The notes under the pieces were generated by a model. That model saw nothing but the letters and a program-made list of their open reading frames with translations. It was not told where the DNA came from and ran no database searches. From Armillaria gallica (taxonomy: Eukaryota > Basidiomycota > Agaricomycetes > Agaricales > Physalacriaceae): a stretch of 64,000 nucleotides of DNA. Below are positions 1 through 12,351 of the stretch, one piece after another (positions within the stretch are counted from its first letter, which is position 1; every line of letters begins with the position of its first letter). Position numbers and translations under genes: made by a program. The DNA lies in NCBI GenBank assembly GCA_037576215.1, contig JBANDB010000005.1, forward strand, positions 5,518,001 through 5,582,000. Direction: 5' to 3'.

Positions 1-1330
1 CTGCTGAATTCCTATCACTTGTCCTCTCTCTCTTATGTTACGTCTCACCCAAGCTAACGATGTCACATATTTCCTCGCGATTCTCAAAGCACCGAATGGA
101 GGGAAGTCCGAAAATGCTTATATATTTGCTAAAATTATATTTTGGGTGATTTTCGAATTTTACTTCTCCTCCAAGCAGATCTCTTTGTCACGTTCCAAGG
201 CATAACAGAGGGACGCCTTCTTGCGACCTCACAGTCCGTCAGGAACTGTCCGAAAAGATGGCGCTCCGGCATGACTGCATAAAGGTGACGGGGTTACATT
301 ATACCTCTGGAACTAACTTGTTCATTGATAGCCCTTGCCACTATCGTCCAATGCAGCTGAGATCCTTATCGTGATCTGCGACGTGATGACGAGACCGCAA
401 GCGATGGGTAGAGCTGAATTACCAACGGCCTTCGGACCGCAATTAGTCGACGGCCCCGAGTCGGGTGGCACTGTAGCTTACTTTCCACTAGAGGTTCAGG
501 CCATTGAATCGGAGGCTGCTCGATCCAGGACACCTGTTATCGTAATGATGACGCGACGCGACTCGGACGAAGTACCTTGGAGGTGCCGGAGATTCCGCCG
601 AGTGAACCTGGTTACTACATGTCGATCCTTGAAGATGGATGTCCCAAAGGGCAATTAAGTGAGAACATCGGGTTGGGATTTTTGGCAAGAAGCTTATGAG
701 GGGAAATGGTGGATGGATGTCGAAAAACGACAAGCACAGATAGTACGGTGGCTGTGCAAACAGGCAAACGATTACATAATACGTTGATCTTTTTCTCTCT
801 CTTCCATCTTACTTCCATCGCAAATCGTTAGCAGGTTCAAATGCCCGATAAAACAATCTTCCTTGCGCAGAGTAGCTGGTCGGCAGTCTTCTCAAAGCTT
901 GAACAGCGTTCAGTCCAAATGCACGATAGCGCTGGGGCAGGAAAATCGCGCGGATATCTTTCGCGAAGTTCTCGTTCAGGACGCAATTGGATGTGACATA
1001 TGCAGGAATGCCGCAGGAGGCATGTATCTGAGATGTCTCTGCTCAGGCCGTGCGGCCAGGATTTTCTGCTATGACGAGGCGGTTCCCCATATGGGCATCA
1101 CCGCTTGGGTGCGAGTCGGACGCGGGCATAACCGCATGAAGAAAACATCGTCGAGATCGACCAATAGTATCTTTGCGATCATAGGCGTCGACCATCAATC
1201 TGAGATGCAGACCGTCCTCGATCAAATTTCATTGAAGGAGCAGCCGTTGTCCCTGGCCTGCGCCTGTCTCCGAGCCGTATTTGCTTCGTTTCCACGGACA
1301 AGGGGGGACGTTGCGCCTGCGTCTGACTGG
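1..1330. other. 5' intergenic region of UbiA copy 1
   Basis: I see no convincing gene here. The stretch holds a CCGAGTCGG element (about 432-470). From about 1,040 to 1,265 it also holds a block clearly homologous to the 5' flank of the second UbiA copy (15,690-15,910) and to a relic at 33,530-33,735. Open frames that cross this block do not keep a common reading frame among the three copies on the plus strand. Confidence 0.5.
432..470. repeat. CCGAGTCGG element upstream of UbiA copy 1
   Basis: Bases 437-470 are identical to 14,855-14,888, which lies at a similar place upstream of UbiA copy 2. The element carries a GGACCGC box followed by CCCCGAGTCGGG. In the 14.8-kb copy the arms CCGACTCGG and CCGAGTCGG can pair; here the left arm has decayed. 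Confidence 0.7.
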
Positions 1331-1336
1331 TATAAA
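1331..1336 (+). promoter_or_regulatory. TATA box of UbiA copy 1
   Basis: TATAAA stands 75-80 bp before the proposed start codon at 1,411. The second copy has a related TATAA at 16,006, about 90 bp before its start. The spacing is plausible for a fungal core promoter. Confidence 0.4.
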
Positions 1337-1410
1337 TGGGATGTGCGTGGAGATGGTAGAAATCCAGATTCTCCGCATCCTACAGTCGTCTGCTACCATC
1401 TTTTCCTCCA

Positions 1411-2664
1411 ATGGCTCTCTCCACCGCTATCTGTTCACCGACCTCCACCTCCTTGATCTCCAAGAAGGGTCCAAAGGAGACGATCACTTCGAGTTTTGCC
1501 TCGATCTTCTCGAACGTCAACACCCTACTCGCTCCACCGACTCGGACTGAAGTCCGTGCTTGCTGGGAGCTCTGCCGTCTCCAAAATGGGATGGGATGCG
1601 CGACCGTGTTCCTGCCAGTGGGTGAGTGTGGATCCCTATATGCTTCTGTTCCATTCGCTAAACGATAATCTTAGCGTGGTCTTTAGCGATGGTTTATCAC
1701 GCTTACCCTGAGTTGACGGGAGTGGAATGCCTTACCCGAGCTGTCACCTACTTTTTCCTCTGCATTGGCATCAAATGCTTGGTGAGTCTAAACTCCCCAA
1801 AGCCATCTTCCCAATCTCATCTTTGATCTCAGATCATGACCATCGATGATATTCTCGACTACGATATTGACGCGAACGTCGAGCGTACGAAGAATCGGGC
1901 ACTCCCGAGAGGTGCTATCAGCATCGAGCGTGCCTGGTTGTTCTTCGCTCTCCAAGTCGTCATTGGTGTCATTTTGGCTTACAAGGTTCTGAGACCTGAC
2001 GCGTAAGTATTCTCGCTCTGACATCGCTTTCTTGTGCTGATCTCGCTCTTCCATTCAGTCTGCGTATTTCTATGTATGTGTGGCCGTTGTACGTGCTGTA
2101 CCCCACTTGCAAGCGCTGGATGTCCTTTGCACCTATCCCTTTGGTGAGTAGACTCATGATACACACCAAATCCTTAGTTCTAACCTTCACTCTCAGGGCT
2201 TGATGTTCAACATCGGTGTCTATATGGGATGGGCCGATCTCGCACCTGATGGTGTAATTCCCTACCACGCCCTCACTGCTGCATACCTCGGTGCGACGAT
2301 GTGGACGATCACCTATGAGACTGTGTATCAGCACCAGGACAAAGTGGATGATGTAAAGATTGGCATGAAGTCGTTCGCCATCCTGTGTGGCCAACACACG
2401 ATCCCCATCTGCTCCGCTACCACTATCGGGTTCGCAGGGTTGATGTCATGGGCCGGTTACCTCAACGAGCAGGGAATTACTTACTACGGTTCCGTGGCGC
2501 TTTCAGCGCTCGTTCTTTTGAAGGAGCTCATTGTGACGGATATCGACAAGCCGAGGCAGTGTATGAAATTTTTCTTGCACACACCCACCATTGGGAACCT
2601 CATACTCGCTGGATTGGTTGTCGATGCTGTTGTTCACCGAGTCATGGAAGGGATTTCTCTCTAA
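1411..2664 (+). CDS. UbiA-family aromatic prenyltransferase, COQ2-like, copy 1 (intact)
   Basis: Five exons (1411-1621, 1675-1781, 1833-2002, 2059-2143, 2197-2664) with GT-AG introns of 51-56 bp join in frame to a 346-residue multi-pass membrane protein. Both aspartate-rich Mg-diphosphate motifs of the UbiA superfamily are present: DDILDYDID (about 111-119), followed by the RALPRG turn, and YETVYQHQDKVDDVKIG (about 231-247). The second motif is the COQ2 form, which in 4-hydroxybenzoate polyprenyltransferases transfers a prenyl diphosphate to an aromatic ring. The N-terminus is short and has no obvious long mitochondrial presequence. I therefore infer a specialised-metabolism paralogue rather than the housekeeping COQ2. 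It is duplicated at 16.1 kb. The start was chosen as the first ATG of the exon, 75-80 bp after a TATA box. The substrate is unknown. Confidence 0.9.
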
Positions 2665-3837
2665 ACTACTACCACATACGACTGTGCTATTAACTTAACA
2701 ATATTTATTCGCTCTTGATATTTCCTTACGAAATGAAACGCTTTTGCTGTAACGGCTTGAATCATCCTCTCAATGGAGATGCAAATCTCGGTTGCCAACT
2801 CGGGTATTTTCTTGTTGCATAGGACCGCAAATCTTTAACGACCCCGAGTCGGTATCGCGATTCAGCTACTATTTTCACTCGTCGGTTGTTTAGTACCGTG
2901 AATAAGTGTATTTCAACACTGTACAATTGACTTCACCAGTAGTACTATATTACTCAAATTCATTCATTCAATAGAAGTACGCTTAGCAATGGCTTGTACT
3001 GACACACCGCTCATTCTATCTTCCTGACTGAGATGACAGACCTACTGTCCGCTACCTGCCTTCTATCAGTTTTCGTCAAATCCCACATGGCCTTTCAGAC
3101 AGTAGCGTGTACTGCTTGGTTGAACTTGTCGCCGCCGCCGCGCCACCAACAACAATGTCCACATTCGTTCTTATTGGTACCTCTACTTTAGCACACTGCT
3201 CAAGATTGGATACCAAACAACAAACGACCATCGAATACTCACTCGCGTTCAGCAAATTATGCGACAGATATTTAAATGCGGCCGTGGGTAGCTTTTGATA
3301 GGTAACACAGGAACTAGGTCGTACCGTAGAATAGAAACCAACCTAACGGGTCTTGAACCGTCTCTCATTTTCGACGTACAGTGTTCTTCGCTTTATGAAA
3401 GGCTTCTGGTCCGGGCGCACCAACCTCGATGACCTTATCTCCTCGATCCGCAATTCATGCAGCATTGTCATGACCTGCCTCGATTATGTCGAACGTTCTG
3501 CGCGCATTCTCCGAGATGGTTTCCATGACAGAGCCTGAAGAACCCGCCATAGAGGTCGCCTACATTTATCATTTAGAATGGTGTTTGCTTAGTGCCATAG
3601 ATCGACAGGAGTATACTTTACGCACAATATCGTTTCATAGGTATACGCGAAAAGGTTATCTCAAGCCTCATAAGAGTCCCAAGCGCGGATAAATAACGAT
3701 TAATGACCTTCTCTGTTTTTGCCTTCTGGCTGTCTAGGTTTGAATATACCCCTATCACGGACAGATTGGAGGATGTCTTCTATGTGTTCGTTCGCATCAC
3801 AGTCCTCAAGCCTCTGCCTTCCTGGAACAGCAATCAC
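2665..3837. other. Intergenic region between UbiA copy 1 and Trm44
   Basis: No gene is supported here. Close to the UbiA end lies a degenerate fold-back element (2,794-2,853). The remaining short open frames show no recognisable motif. Confidence 0.5.
2794..2853. repeat. Fold-back CCGAGTCGG element downstream of UbiA copy 1
   Basis: GCCAACTCGG (2,794-2,803) and CCGAGTCGGT (2,844-2,853) form imperfect inverted arms around a GGACCGC box. This is the same layout as the perfect element downstream of UbiA copy 2 (17,483-17,560). Confidence 0.55.
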
Positions 3838-5322
3838 TCAGAAGACTTTCACCGATACAATAATCAGGCACATACCAACGATAGCCCAGTTCCTCGTGCT
3901 CGGAATCCTCAGTGTCTCGCACTCTACTTTCCATCCGCAGTGAAGACTAAGACTAGCCAGCCAAACGCGGTACATCGAATAAGCTGATGCAGCGCTTGCC
4001 TGGCTTCCCAAACATAGGCTCTCCTTGAATGCATCTTCGTCGTTGACGGGAAACGGCGCTTGCAGTGAACGGTCGTATTTCGCGTCGAAACACCAGGGGC
4101 AGCATGGGATGGAAAGGTATCCTGACGCGGAATATAACGTCGACAGAACGGGAACCCACGGTGTGAGCTCGTCCGCGTGGTTACCGATGATGAAGACGTC
4201 GGGTTTTAGGAAGGGATCTGGGCTAGCAGGGAAGGGGTCGAAAGCGTGGACGTGGAGATGTGATTGCGTAACCGCGGGGTAGTGCGACCACGATGTGCGT
4301 GCGCGAACATCAATACCACAGCCAGAGTAGCCTTCAGAAACGAGGATATGTGTTAACAGCCCATTGCCGCAGCCAAAGTCGAGGAAACCTCCTGGTGGCC
4401 GAGGCCAAGGTCCACTCTCTTCCTCATCATTGCCAACAGTATCACCATTTCTGTATGTTTCCTTCCAAAGGAGCATGAGAAATGTTGCGATTCCGATATC
4501 CTATAGATCAGTAAGCCAAGGGGAATCCGAAAACAATGGACGTATACCACACGTGCCTCAAATACATGTTTCAACGGATCCGTAGCTTCTTGCCAAGTGT
4601 CCACTAGATGTTTGTGCCTTTCCCGCATGATGAGATACAGATCTTGATACGCCTCCCGCTGTACTAAATTATCATGCTTGACCCTCTTTTTGTAATTGGT
4701 CATCGCACCCCATCCGTATCGATGCAAGGTGTCCAGTAGCGCGAGAGAAGTTCTGTATAAGCGTGAATTTGGATCCAACGGCGTATCCGGCAGCGGAAGA
4801 ACCTCGATCCGCAGCGTCTTTGGCTCAGCAGTCAGATAGCGGAAAGCTAAGTGAGATACTGCGGGATGATAATATGGCAGAGGCGATCCCAAAGGTGTCA
4901 ACACCAATACAGATGCAGTCTTCTCCCCCTTTGAATACAACGTGCAGTACTGTTCCAAAGCAGCATCGCGACCTGGTCGACGTGGTAACAGACGCCGGTG
5001 GATGCATCGCGTCGGTTCAAAGCCGTCTAGTCGTGGAATATCAGTAGGATATTCAGTGGTCGTATCCAAGAGACGTTCTGATCGAAGGATAAGAGTGGAA
5101 TTGTATTCCGGATGATCCACGAGTTGGGCAATGGCGACTTCGAACTAAGATAGACTAAGAATCCCACGAAGAAGCTCCACAAATGCGATATCGACGTACC
5201 AATTCTAAAGGGAAATCGGCGGGGCATGTAATGAGTGGTATCCATTGGCTTCCATAATGAGAAAGCGGTATATTCTCCGTTGGCGGAACGCAAGGCAGCG
5301 GATCGAAGCGAGGGCGTGCCAT
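3838..5322 (-). CDS. TRM44: tRNA (uracil-2'-O-)-methyltransferase, Trm44 family
   Basis: Three exons on the minus strand (5322-5200, 5144-4548, 4500-3838) give about 460 residues. The AdoMet-binding motif FLDFGCGNGLLTHIL is followed by GYSGCGIDVRARTSW. Then come the Trm44 signatures IIGNHADELTPWVPV, SIPCCPWCFD and, near the C-terminus, LRIPSTRNW. In yeast, Trm44 makes 2'-O-methyluridine at position 44 of certain serine tRNAs in the cytoplasm. The start at 5,322 has an in-frame stop three codons upstream, and the first exon reads naturally into FEVAIAQLVDHPEYN. At the second splice junction the product reads VFEARVDIGIA, about three residues longer than the usual VFEDIGIA. A different donor is therefore possible. 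Otherwise the gene is complete. Confidence 0.9.
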
Positions 5323-6447
5323 TATCAATTAACGAATGTTCGTAGTATATCCCAGCTGGAATACCTGAGCCACCAAAATTGTAGGTGTTCCCAAAACTTC
5401 ACTCATGGCAGCCTGGTGACGCCAAATACATGAAGGGAAACGGAAACGACAAAAAGTTAGGCGGTGATTGTTCGTGCTTGTCAACACCTTCTGAGGCCTA
5501 GACGCCCACGTGATCACACCTGGCTTTGCTATCTTCCATAATCTTCCACCCCATTCGCGCGCAGCGGGCCTTCAAGCATGTCTTTTTTGTGAAAAACGAG
5601 GCATCACACGCGTTCTCATCAGATGTATCGATGCTCACAATGGCCTTGGAAACGCCCTCATCTCATATCTGATCCTTGATCCTCCTGGTTGGTGACACAA
5701 GATTATACATATACCGCATACCATGCTGACCACCAGATTATGAAGAAAACGTTCTTTTGTTACATAACTAGTCGCCATCTCTTTATAAGAAACAGGACAA
5801 CAAGGGGCAGACCCGCCTCGTCTGCACTGGATTGAAAATTAAAATTACGGATCATTTTCGCACGGAGTGTGTCGCCTTTCCTGTATACTCAGCCGTATGG
5901 GCGGGACGTCCCGACACGGAGGCGCTCAGGGCAGCTGATGCGAACTCTGATACATTGCGAGAAATGATCGAGCCGCATATTGCGCATTCCAATTCCATTG
6001 ATGGCGCCCATCTCATGCACCGTTGGATCCCGGACTACGACGAAACCTGAATTCTAAACGAAACTTGAAAAGGAAGTCATGTTTGTTTGCCGGGGATATT
6101 TTCCGAAAACGTTTACCCGTCTCCCTTGCCTTTCTTTCTTCAAGACACCATGTTGGTCTTGCTTTCAGGCGCTTAGGGCCAGGATGCCTGTACGATCCAT
6201 CAGCCAATCCTCCATCGTGGGTACTAGGCAAATATTTGCCACTATCTGGACTCCCTGACTGAATATAAAGCCCTCTCTGGATGCTTAAGTATTCTCCGAT
6301 CGGACCACACGGCTTGCGGCAGCCGACACCTTGCAGCGGGGATCGTTCCAAATACGACTTGATGCGCCGAAACAGTCCACTCCGTCACGGACATTGTATT
6401 CACCTGTTTGAACGCATCTTTGCGTATCATTATACGAGCATGGCTAG
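5323..6447. other. Intergenic region, Trm44 / esterase (divergent promoters)
   Basis: The two neighbouring genes diverge from this 1.1-kb gap, so it should hold both promoters. A 72-codon open frame at 5,832-6,050 shows no recognisable motif, and I do not call it a gene. Confidence 0.4.
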
Positions 6448-6455
6448 TATAAATA
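6448..6455 (+). promoter_or_regulatory. TATA box of the esterase gene
   Basis: TATAAATA lies about 80 bp upstream of the esterase start at 6,534, at the same spacing as for UbiA copy 1. Confidence 0.45.
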
Positions 6456-6533
6456 TCCTTGCTTGGCACCATCATCTTCATTGTTTTCTCCAAAACATCA
6501 CCACCTCCTCGACATTCACTCAACGTTTTCATT

Positions 6534-8750
6534 ATGATTTTGGTTTCAAGCCACGGCGAGAAGAAGGAGGAGAAGACCAAAGAACAGGAATGTTCGAACG
6601 GCTGCTGCGAGCTTAAACATCTGCAGGAACTGATACTTCAATACACGACGCCCGGCGTTGCTCCACCATCCGCTCGGATGATTCCCAACGTCAAGGTCGA
6701 ACACAAGCCAGACTTCAGATTATGGCATTGGTGGAAATACGGTTGGTTTGTTGCCTCGAAGGGTATGTCTATTGTCTTCTTGTGAATTCAAAGCCCTCAT
6801 CCTTGATTTCAGCTACTCAGATGACCGGAGACGCAATCGTGCACACTGTATGGGGCCCCAGAAAAAAGTCATGGGGTATCCAAATGACTCTTATGTCAAG
6901 TCTTATGCGTAACGCTGGTCAACATACTGACCTTATGGATATTGTATGTGAATTTTTTATGCTATCATTGCCTGCAGCTAACCGTTTATGAGCCTTCCAT
7001 CCGAATGTTTATGGGCACTATGGGCGGTATGGGCCCCGCACCGCCAGATGCGCTCGTAACACCGGTTACCTTTCACGTCAAGAAGCGCCGTCTTCGCGGT
7101 ATTCTCGAAGAATTCGATCGCCAAGAAACAGGCAAACGCGAGCTGTCCGGCGAATGGGTTGTTGGAAAGCGCACCTGGAATCGACTACAGACAGAATGGA
7201 AGGCGGCTCAGATAGGTGAGAGAGGGTCCCACACTTTCGCCAAGAAGACGGAACGTGTCATGCTCTATATTCATGGTGGTGAGTACTTGCGTTACTTGAT
7301 ACATACTTTTTTTCACGACCCCTTCGAGGCGCATACTATGTTGGTAGTGCATCAGAAAAGCGCGTGATTTCCGTGCCTCTAGCACAGTACACCGATTCTC
7401 GTGTCTTTTGTAAGCCACTTGTGCATCGACTGTTTATTTTTACTTACCAGTGTCTTCTTTAGCGCTGGATTATCGGCTTGCACCAGAGACGCATTTCCCT
7501 GGACCCCTTCACGATGCTGTCATTGGGTACTTCCGTCTTATCGACGACTTGCATATTCCACCGGAGAACATCATTGTTTGCGGAGACAGTGCTGGCGGGG
7601 GTCTGTCGCTGGCATTATTGATGTATCTTCGAGATAACGACTATCCAATGCCGGCGGGGGCGATCCTAATGTCTCCGTGGGTTGGTAAGTGCTCCACAAT
7701 TCTCAGCCCTGTGTATGATGTTTCACCTTCCCTGCAGATCTTACCATGAGTGGCGAGTCCTGGGAATCAAACGCCCAATACGACGTTATCCCGGTATTCT
7801 CACCCAAGGACCACATGAACCCGATCGCTAATTACTTGGGAGACAATATTGACCGATACTTGATGCATCCTTACGCCAGTCCGCTGTTCGGTGATTTCAA
7901 AGATCTCCCACCGCTTCTCATCCAATCTGGTGACTCCGAAGTCCTGCGGGACGAGATCGCCCTGCTCGCGCACAAGGCGGAACTAGCAGGTGTGAACGTT
8001 CGCCATGAACTTTATCAGGATGGTGTAAGTTTCGGTTACTTTCTATAATAATAATGTTCTGAGATTTTTCCACCATACCAGGTACATGTCTTCCAAACAT
8101 TCCCGTTCCTGGAGGTATGGTCGCGCTCGTTCATGGCGATGCATGATTTCGTCCGCAATACGCTCCATCATCTCCAACGCGAATCACCCCAGATTCTTGC
8201 TGACAAGGCTGAAAGATCTATGGAACGTGAGATCGACACCCACGCGGCGCTCGTTATCAGCGCTGATGGGACGGAGACTTCTGTGGGAGTGGAAGGTGCC
8301 AAGGCGTCTTTGCTGGATGAGGACGGGCATGAGCCGGCGGATAGTCATTGCCTCAACTGTGGGCGTCGCCAGGACTCTACTTGGTCCTCGTCTTCGGAGA
8401 CCGACGTAGAGTCTGAGGACGAGGTTGATATCAAGATATCCGTCGTCCCGCCATCCGAGGATCCTTCGCCTCTGATCACCCGGTCGAATACCGAGGATGA
8501 CTCGGAGGTTCTTCTCCCGTCGAAAGGATTGAAGCGTGTTTCGTCTGTATCCTCGATTCTGTCCGTTCTCACTGATTCACCGCCAACGGTATCGAAATCT
8601 CTGCGGGATCGGAGCAGGTCTTTACATCTCGCTAATCCCATAGCTCGGCGCCAGTCGAGGAGCAGAAGCCGGAGCCCTTTCAGGAGACCTCTGACTCCGG
8701 AGGTGGCTCGACAAGTGGAGAACTGGTCCTGGCACTTCTGGTCTGGTTAG
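6534..8750 (+). CDS. Alpha/beta-hydrolase fold-3 esterase/lipase, hormone-sensitive-lipase type, with serine-rich tail
   Basis: Seven exons (6534-6762, 6813-6943, 6978-7278, 7329-7409, 7463-7684, 7738-8024, 8082-8750) join in frame to about 639 residues. The oxyanion-hole motif HGGAYY begins near residue 219 and the nucleophile Ser290 lies in GDSAGGG. The acid segment GDSEVLRDE is near 386-394 and the probable catalytic histidine is His419 in VHVF. DYRLAPE and SPWVDLTMS are also typical of the family, which hydrolyses short to medium acyl esters. The last 150 or so residues are acidic and serine-rich and end with an RS-like stretch (RSRSRSPFRR). They look disordered and phosphorylatable rather than enzymatic. 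At the fourth junction I chose the acceptor that gives RVFSLDYRLAPE. An alternative acceptor 14 bp upstream would insert a few residues while keeping frame only with a different junction codon. Substrate and cell location are not shown by the sequence. Confidence 0.88.
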
Positions 8751-9210
8751 ATTATTTAATGCCAAAGGTATCTCCTTTGTCATTCATCCTGAATCCTGAT
8801 AGTACGCTGATTTCTATTTGATCTCAAGATAGATTCTTTGCGGTACACAGTACTGTATTAATGGTCGAATATGTGTCGGGAAATTGTAACTTAATCTTTA
8901 AGGGCGCAGATAGCATACAGCTCTACTAAACCCACTATTTAATTGCTTCACTAGGTAGTAAAATTACTACCTTCATTGTTGTATGAATAGCATCAATCCA
9001 ACTTTTTTCACTTTTGTCTCGCGCCATACTGGTATTCTGGCCCGACCGGCCCTCAAAACAACTGGTTGGAGCCTTTGCCTTGTCTTTCAACCACGACGAG
9101 TCTTAGTGCTACCCCTGCATCCAACCTATATTCTACTTGCTTGCTTTGTGTATACATCGACTGCGATCTGCGATCTGAACAAGAGCATTCTACACTTTGA
9201 AAAGAACTGC
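8751..9210. other. Intergenic region after the esterase
   Basis: This is the 3' flank of the esterase and the probable promoter of the small gene at 9,273. No other feature is visible. Confidence 0.4.
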
Positions 9211-9263
9211 GTGCGTATATCAGGCAATTTGTTGGAGAGATGTTTTGCTGATTCTTGTTGCAG
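9211..9263 (+). other. Probable 5'UTR intron
   Basis: A GTGCGT donor at 9,211 and a TTGCAG acceptor ending at 9,263 enclose 53 bp, the usual intron size in this window. The intron ends nine bases before the ATG of the small gene, which supports that gene being transcribed. Confidence 0.45.
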
Positions 9264-9272
9264 TGATTTATC

Positions 9273-9596
9273 ATGTCTAACCCTCAAACTCCCCCCTTGA
9301 AGCCTGAGTCCATCTTAGATCATAGTTCGATGCCCTGTCACTGGAAATTACTGTTCGATAACGTAACGACCCTGCCAGAACGCCTGCAGGAGAAGGACTT
9401 CGTCCCCGTCTGGCTGCTGAACTCACTAGGAAAGGACTACCCCTTTGTAGAAGGTCCACATTTTCGCATTATTGTCAGTCAATTTGAAGAAGAGAAACCT
9501 GTCCCGTTGCTATTGCAAGTCGAGAGGGTCGAAGTCGACGGCGACACAGTCGCTGATTTGTTGGCGAAATGCCGCCCCCATCAGCTCATCGGATGA
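9273..9596 (+). CDS. Small hypothetical protein
   Basis: A single-exon 107-residue frame follows a likely 5'UTR intron. The product is soluble, mildly acidic and without membrane segments or signal peptide. It contains WKLLFDNVTTLPERL and ends with DLLAKCRPHQLIG. I do not recognise the family. It stands alone between the esterase and the Ser/Thr-rich gene and has no second copy in the window. The intron and the protein-like composition favour a real gene, but it could be a chance frame. Confidence 0.5.
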   Translation: MSNPQTPPLKPESILDHSSMPCHWKLLFDNVTTLPERLQEKDFVPVWLLNSLGKDYPFVEGPHFRIIVSQFEEEKPVPLLLQVERVEVDGDTVADLLAKCRPHQLIG

Positions 9597-11019
9597 TTCT
9601 ACATGTTGCGGTTAAACTTGATGCGCTGACGATGAGGACACTACCATTATGTTCCTAATATTAATCGAGAGATTCATTGGCTGTTTTGATTTGGGATTCG
9701 CGCCGTAAGTTATCAGGTATCCAGCCAGTCACAATGGCCCCGATATTGTCTTCTTTGTCAACAACAGCGAGGAAACTATTGTTTATTTCCCTGATAGTGG
9801 CGCCTTACTTATAGGCCCTTTTCTATTTATTTCTATCCCACCAAGATATACGAGCGTTCGGCGAATACTGTTTGGGTACCCCTCTAATGAGCTTTACCCG
9901 TTCCGGACTGACCTTAGACCCACTGATTCCTCGGAAAATAAACTCCACTGATGGGGGCCGAGTCCTATTCTTCAGGACGGAAAAAGGTATACTAATTGCC
10001 GCAAAAACGGGGTGCGGATGCTCATTGTACAGGTAATTCGACGTCTACACTTCCGGCCATCTGCTGCCAGAACATCCACGCCTCACTTGCAACCTTCCGC
10101 TCCCTCCTTTTTTCCTGTCTTTTCCTTTACCTGAAATAATATGATTAAAATTATTCCGTCTTTCGGTTCATTTTCAGCACCAAGGTCGAATGAAATGTTA
10201 CGACTTTTTGAGGTCTTGTTTTTTCCGTAGAGAAATGTACCGGATCCAGTAGCGCTTGGAACTGTGCGTGTTTCTTGCCCTTAGCAGAAACTTCTCACTC
10301 TCAATTGCTGATACGAGGCACCACCATCATCTATATAGGGGCGTGGCGACGTTCGGCTTGCAAGGACGCCGTAATCTCGCAACTTTACGGCGAACTTTGA
10401 ATTGGCGGGAGCAACCTGCGCCTTGACGACCATTACACGTAGGTGTAGGAAAAATTAACATCTATCGAGAATCCCGATGAATGTTACTATATAACGTCGA
10501 CAATTCGCTTGCCACTCAGGCCACTTCAATTTGGAAAATACAACTACAGATAAACGAGCCTGCCTGTAAACGGTCAGACTAGATCATCTTAGTGTTAGTG
10601 TTGATGCGGCCAGATATCAGGACTAGGTATCAGTAACCGTCCACCCTATCTGTCATTAGGTTGATATCGTCGTCTGTCTACGAGAGACTATCAGCGACGC
10701 ACGCGAACTCGAAGTAGGCGAAGCCTGACTTCCCCGGGCCGCAGTAAGCGGATTAATGACCTGTGTGAGAGAACTTTCGATGAATTCAAAGTCGTAACCT
10801 CCACGGCCACGTTAACAGAGAATACGGTGACAGGAAGGAAGCTCGGAATAAATATTTTCACAACGCTCCAAAGCGGTCGTCTGAGAGGAAATGGCCCTTC
10901 CTATTTGAGCGATTGCGTGGTATTTGGTCGTGCTTGCCAAGAACCACACGGCGACAAGGCGAGTTGCTTCTTGCTTTTGTATTTATACTCTGATCGTGTT
11001 CCTTTCTCCTACGACGACG
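9597..11019. other. Intergenic region, 1.4 kb
   Basis: No gene is supported. The region includes pyrimidine-rich tracts near 10,090-10,140 and a TATATA-like stretch near 10,331. It probably holds the promoter of the gene at 11,020. Confidence 0.4.
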
Positions 11020-12023
11020 ATGGCAGACCTTACGGTCCTTTCTTCCCTAACTCCAGTGCCTATAATACCACAGAGCAGAAGGCCTTTCTCTTGGAATGGA
11101 ACAGGAATTCCACGGCGGTCGAAGAACTCCCTTTCTCCACCAACACGAAAAGAGCAGCAATCACGATCACTAGACGTATACGCAAGCAATTTAATGAGGA
11201 GCAGGAGGCTGTCAAGCACAAGTATTGCAGAGGAGAGGGAAGAGGAAGAAGCGTCAACGCCGTCACAGGTGGTGATGATACTTTCAGGGCCGCGGTCAGA
11301 TTCCCCGGGGCATGATAGGGAAGCCTCTCAGTCATCCTCCACATCGGCGTCCACGTCGACCTCGACGAGGGTATCGCTGGATACTACCTCTGTGTCTTCG
11401 TGTTCCTCTTCATCAAGTGCTCCTCCTTCAGATGACTCTGTGATGCAGCACAAGACCAGAGTACCATCGCCGGAACCTTTGCCGTCACGAACCACCGGGT
11501 ATCCTAACACTCGACATCGTCCCACACGGTCTCGAAGCGCCCCTCCATTCAAGACCACTTTCCAGCTCGAGAACGAATCAACCCCAAATTCACCTTCGTC
11601 AACAGGCACCACAACGCCGCAGTTCACGAGACATCGCACCAAGAGGAGCATGACCACATGGAATACACCGACGTCGGCCACGAAAACGTGGTCGTTTGGG
11701 TATGGCCATGATAAGAATGAGTTGCTGAAGCCGCCCCCACCGTTACGTGAGTCTCCGCCGTTTCAGCTTCATCATGTTTGCTCAGCCCCGATGTTTTGAT
11801 CGCAGATCGACCGACGACGTTTTGGCGTCATACATCTCGCTCGGGGGTGACTTCGTCATCATATTCACCTTCCACGCATCTAATACGGCGGTCAACATTC
11901 ATCGCAGCAGGGCTCAAGTTTGACAAGCCCGTGTGTGATCTTAGTGCACTTGGAGTGGAGAGTCGGATACAAAGTCCAGCTGCGCACAAGGTCCGCGACG
12001 CATTTTGGGAAGTGGTACTATAG
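11020..12023 (+). CDS. Ser/Thr-rich hypothetical protein
   Basis: Two exons (11020-11746 and 11806-12023) join in frame to about 314 residues. The N-terminus reads MADLTVLSSLTPVPII. The middle is rich in Ser, Thr, Pro and Arg with long serine runs, and is probably disordered. The second exon begins LHRPTTFWRHTSRSGV and continues with LIRRSTFIAAGLKFDKP, which looks like a small conserved C-terminal domain. The frame is open upstream to 10,924, but MADL at 11,020 directly follows a CT-rich leader and is the better start. The splice is supported because both sides stay coding-like and the join is GT-AG. A damaged, partly inverted fragment of this gene lies at 26,850-27,060. Its function is unknown. 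Confidence 0.7.
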
Positions 12024-12351
12024 CGGGAATACGGGGACCTTGGGATTTTCAGAGCGCAAAGGACACATGCCTGGATCCAAGCATCTTTTTCTTGGATACC
12101 ACTCATGTCGCGCTCTACAATTCAACCTCAGCGCCGCACGTCGACGTGCTTCTCAACTCCTGATGGACGTTGATACCTCCAGACAGTCACATCGAACATT
12201 CATACCCTGCTGTCAAGCACTTCATCTTTTGATACCCTTCACGCGCCATGATTTATTCTTACACCGCGATCCTTAGCTAACAATGTATGCTCAAATAGCA
12301 TTTCGAAAGTCAAACTTCGTTTACACAGTTGGATTCACTTAAATTATGGAC

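Noticed and set aside
863..1456. 197-codon plus-strand frame before UbiA copy 1
   Set aside because: It overlaps the first UbiA exon in another frame, is not conserved in the homologous flanks at 15.7 kb and 33.6 kb, and has no recognisable domain.
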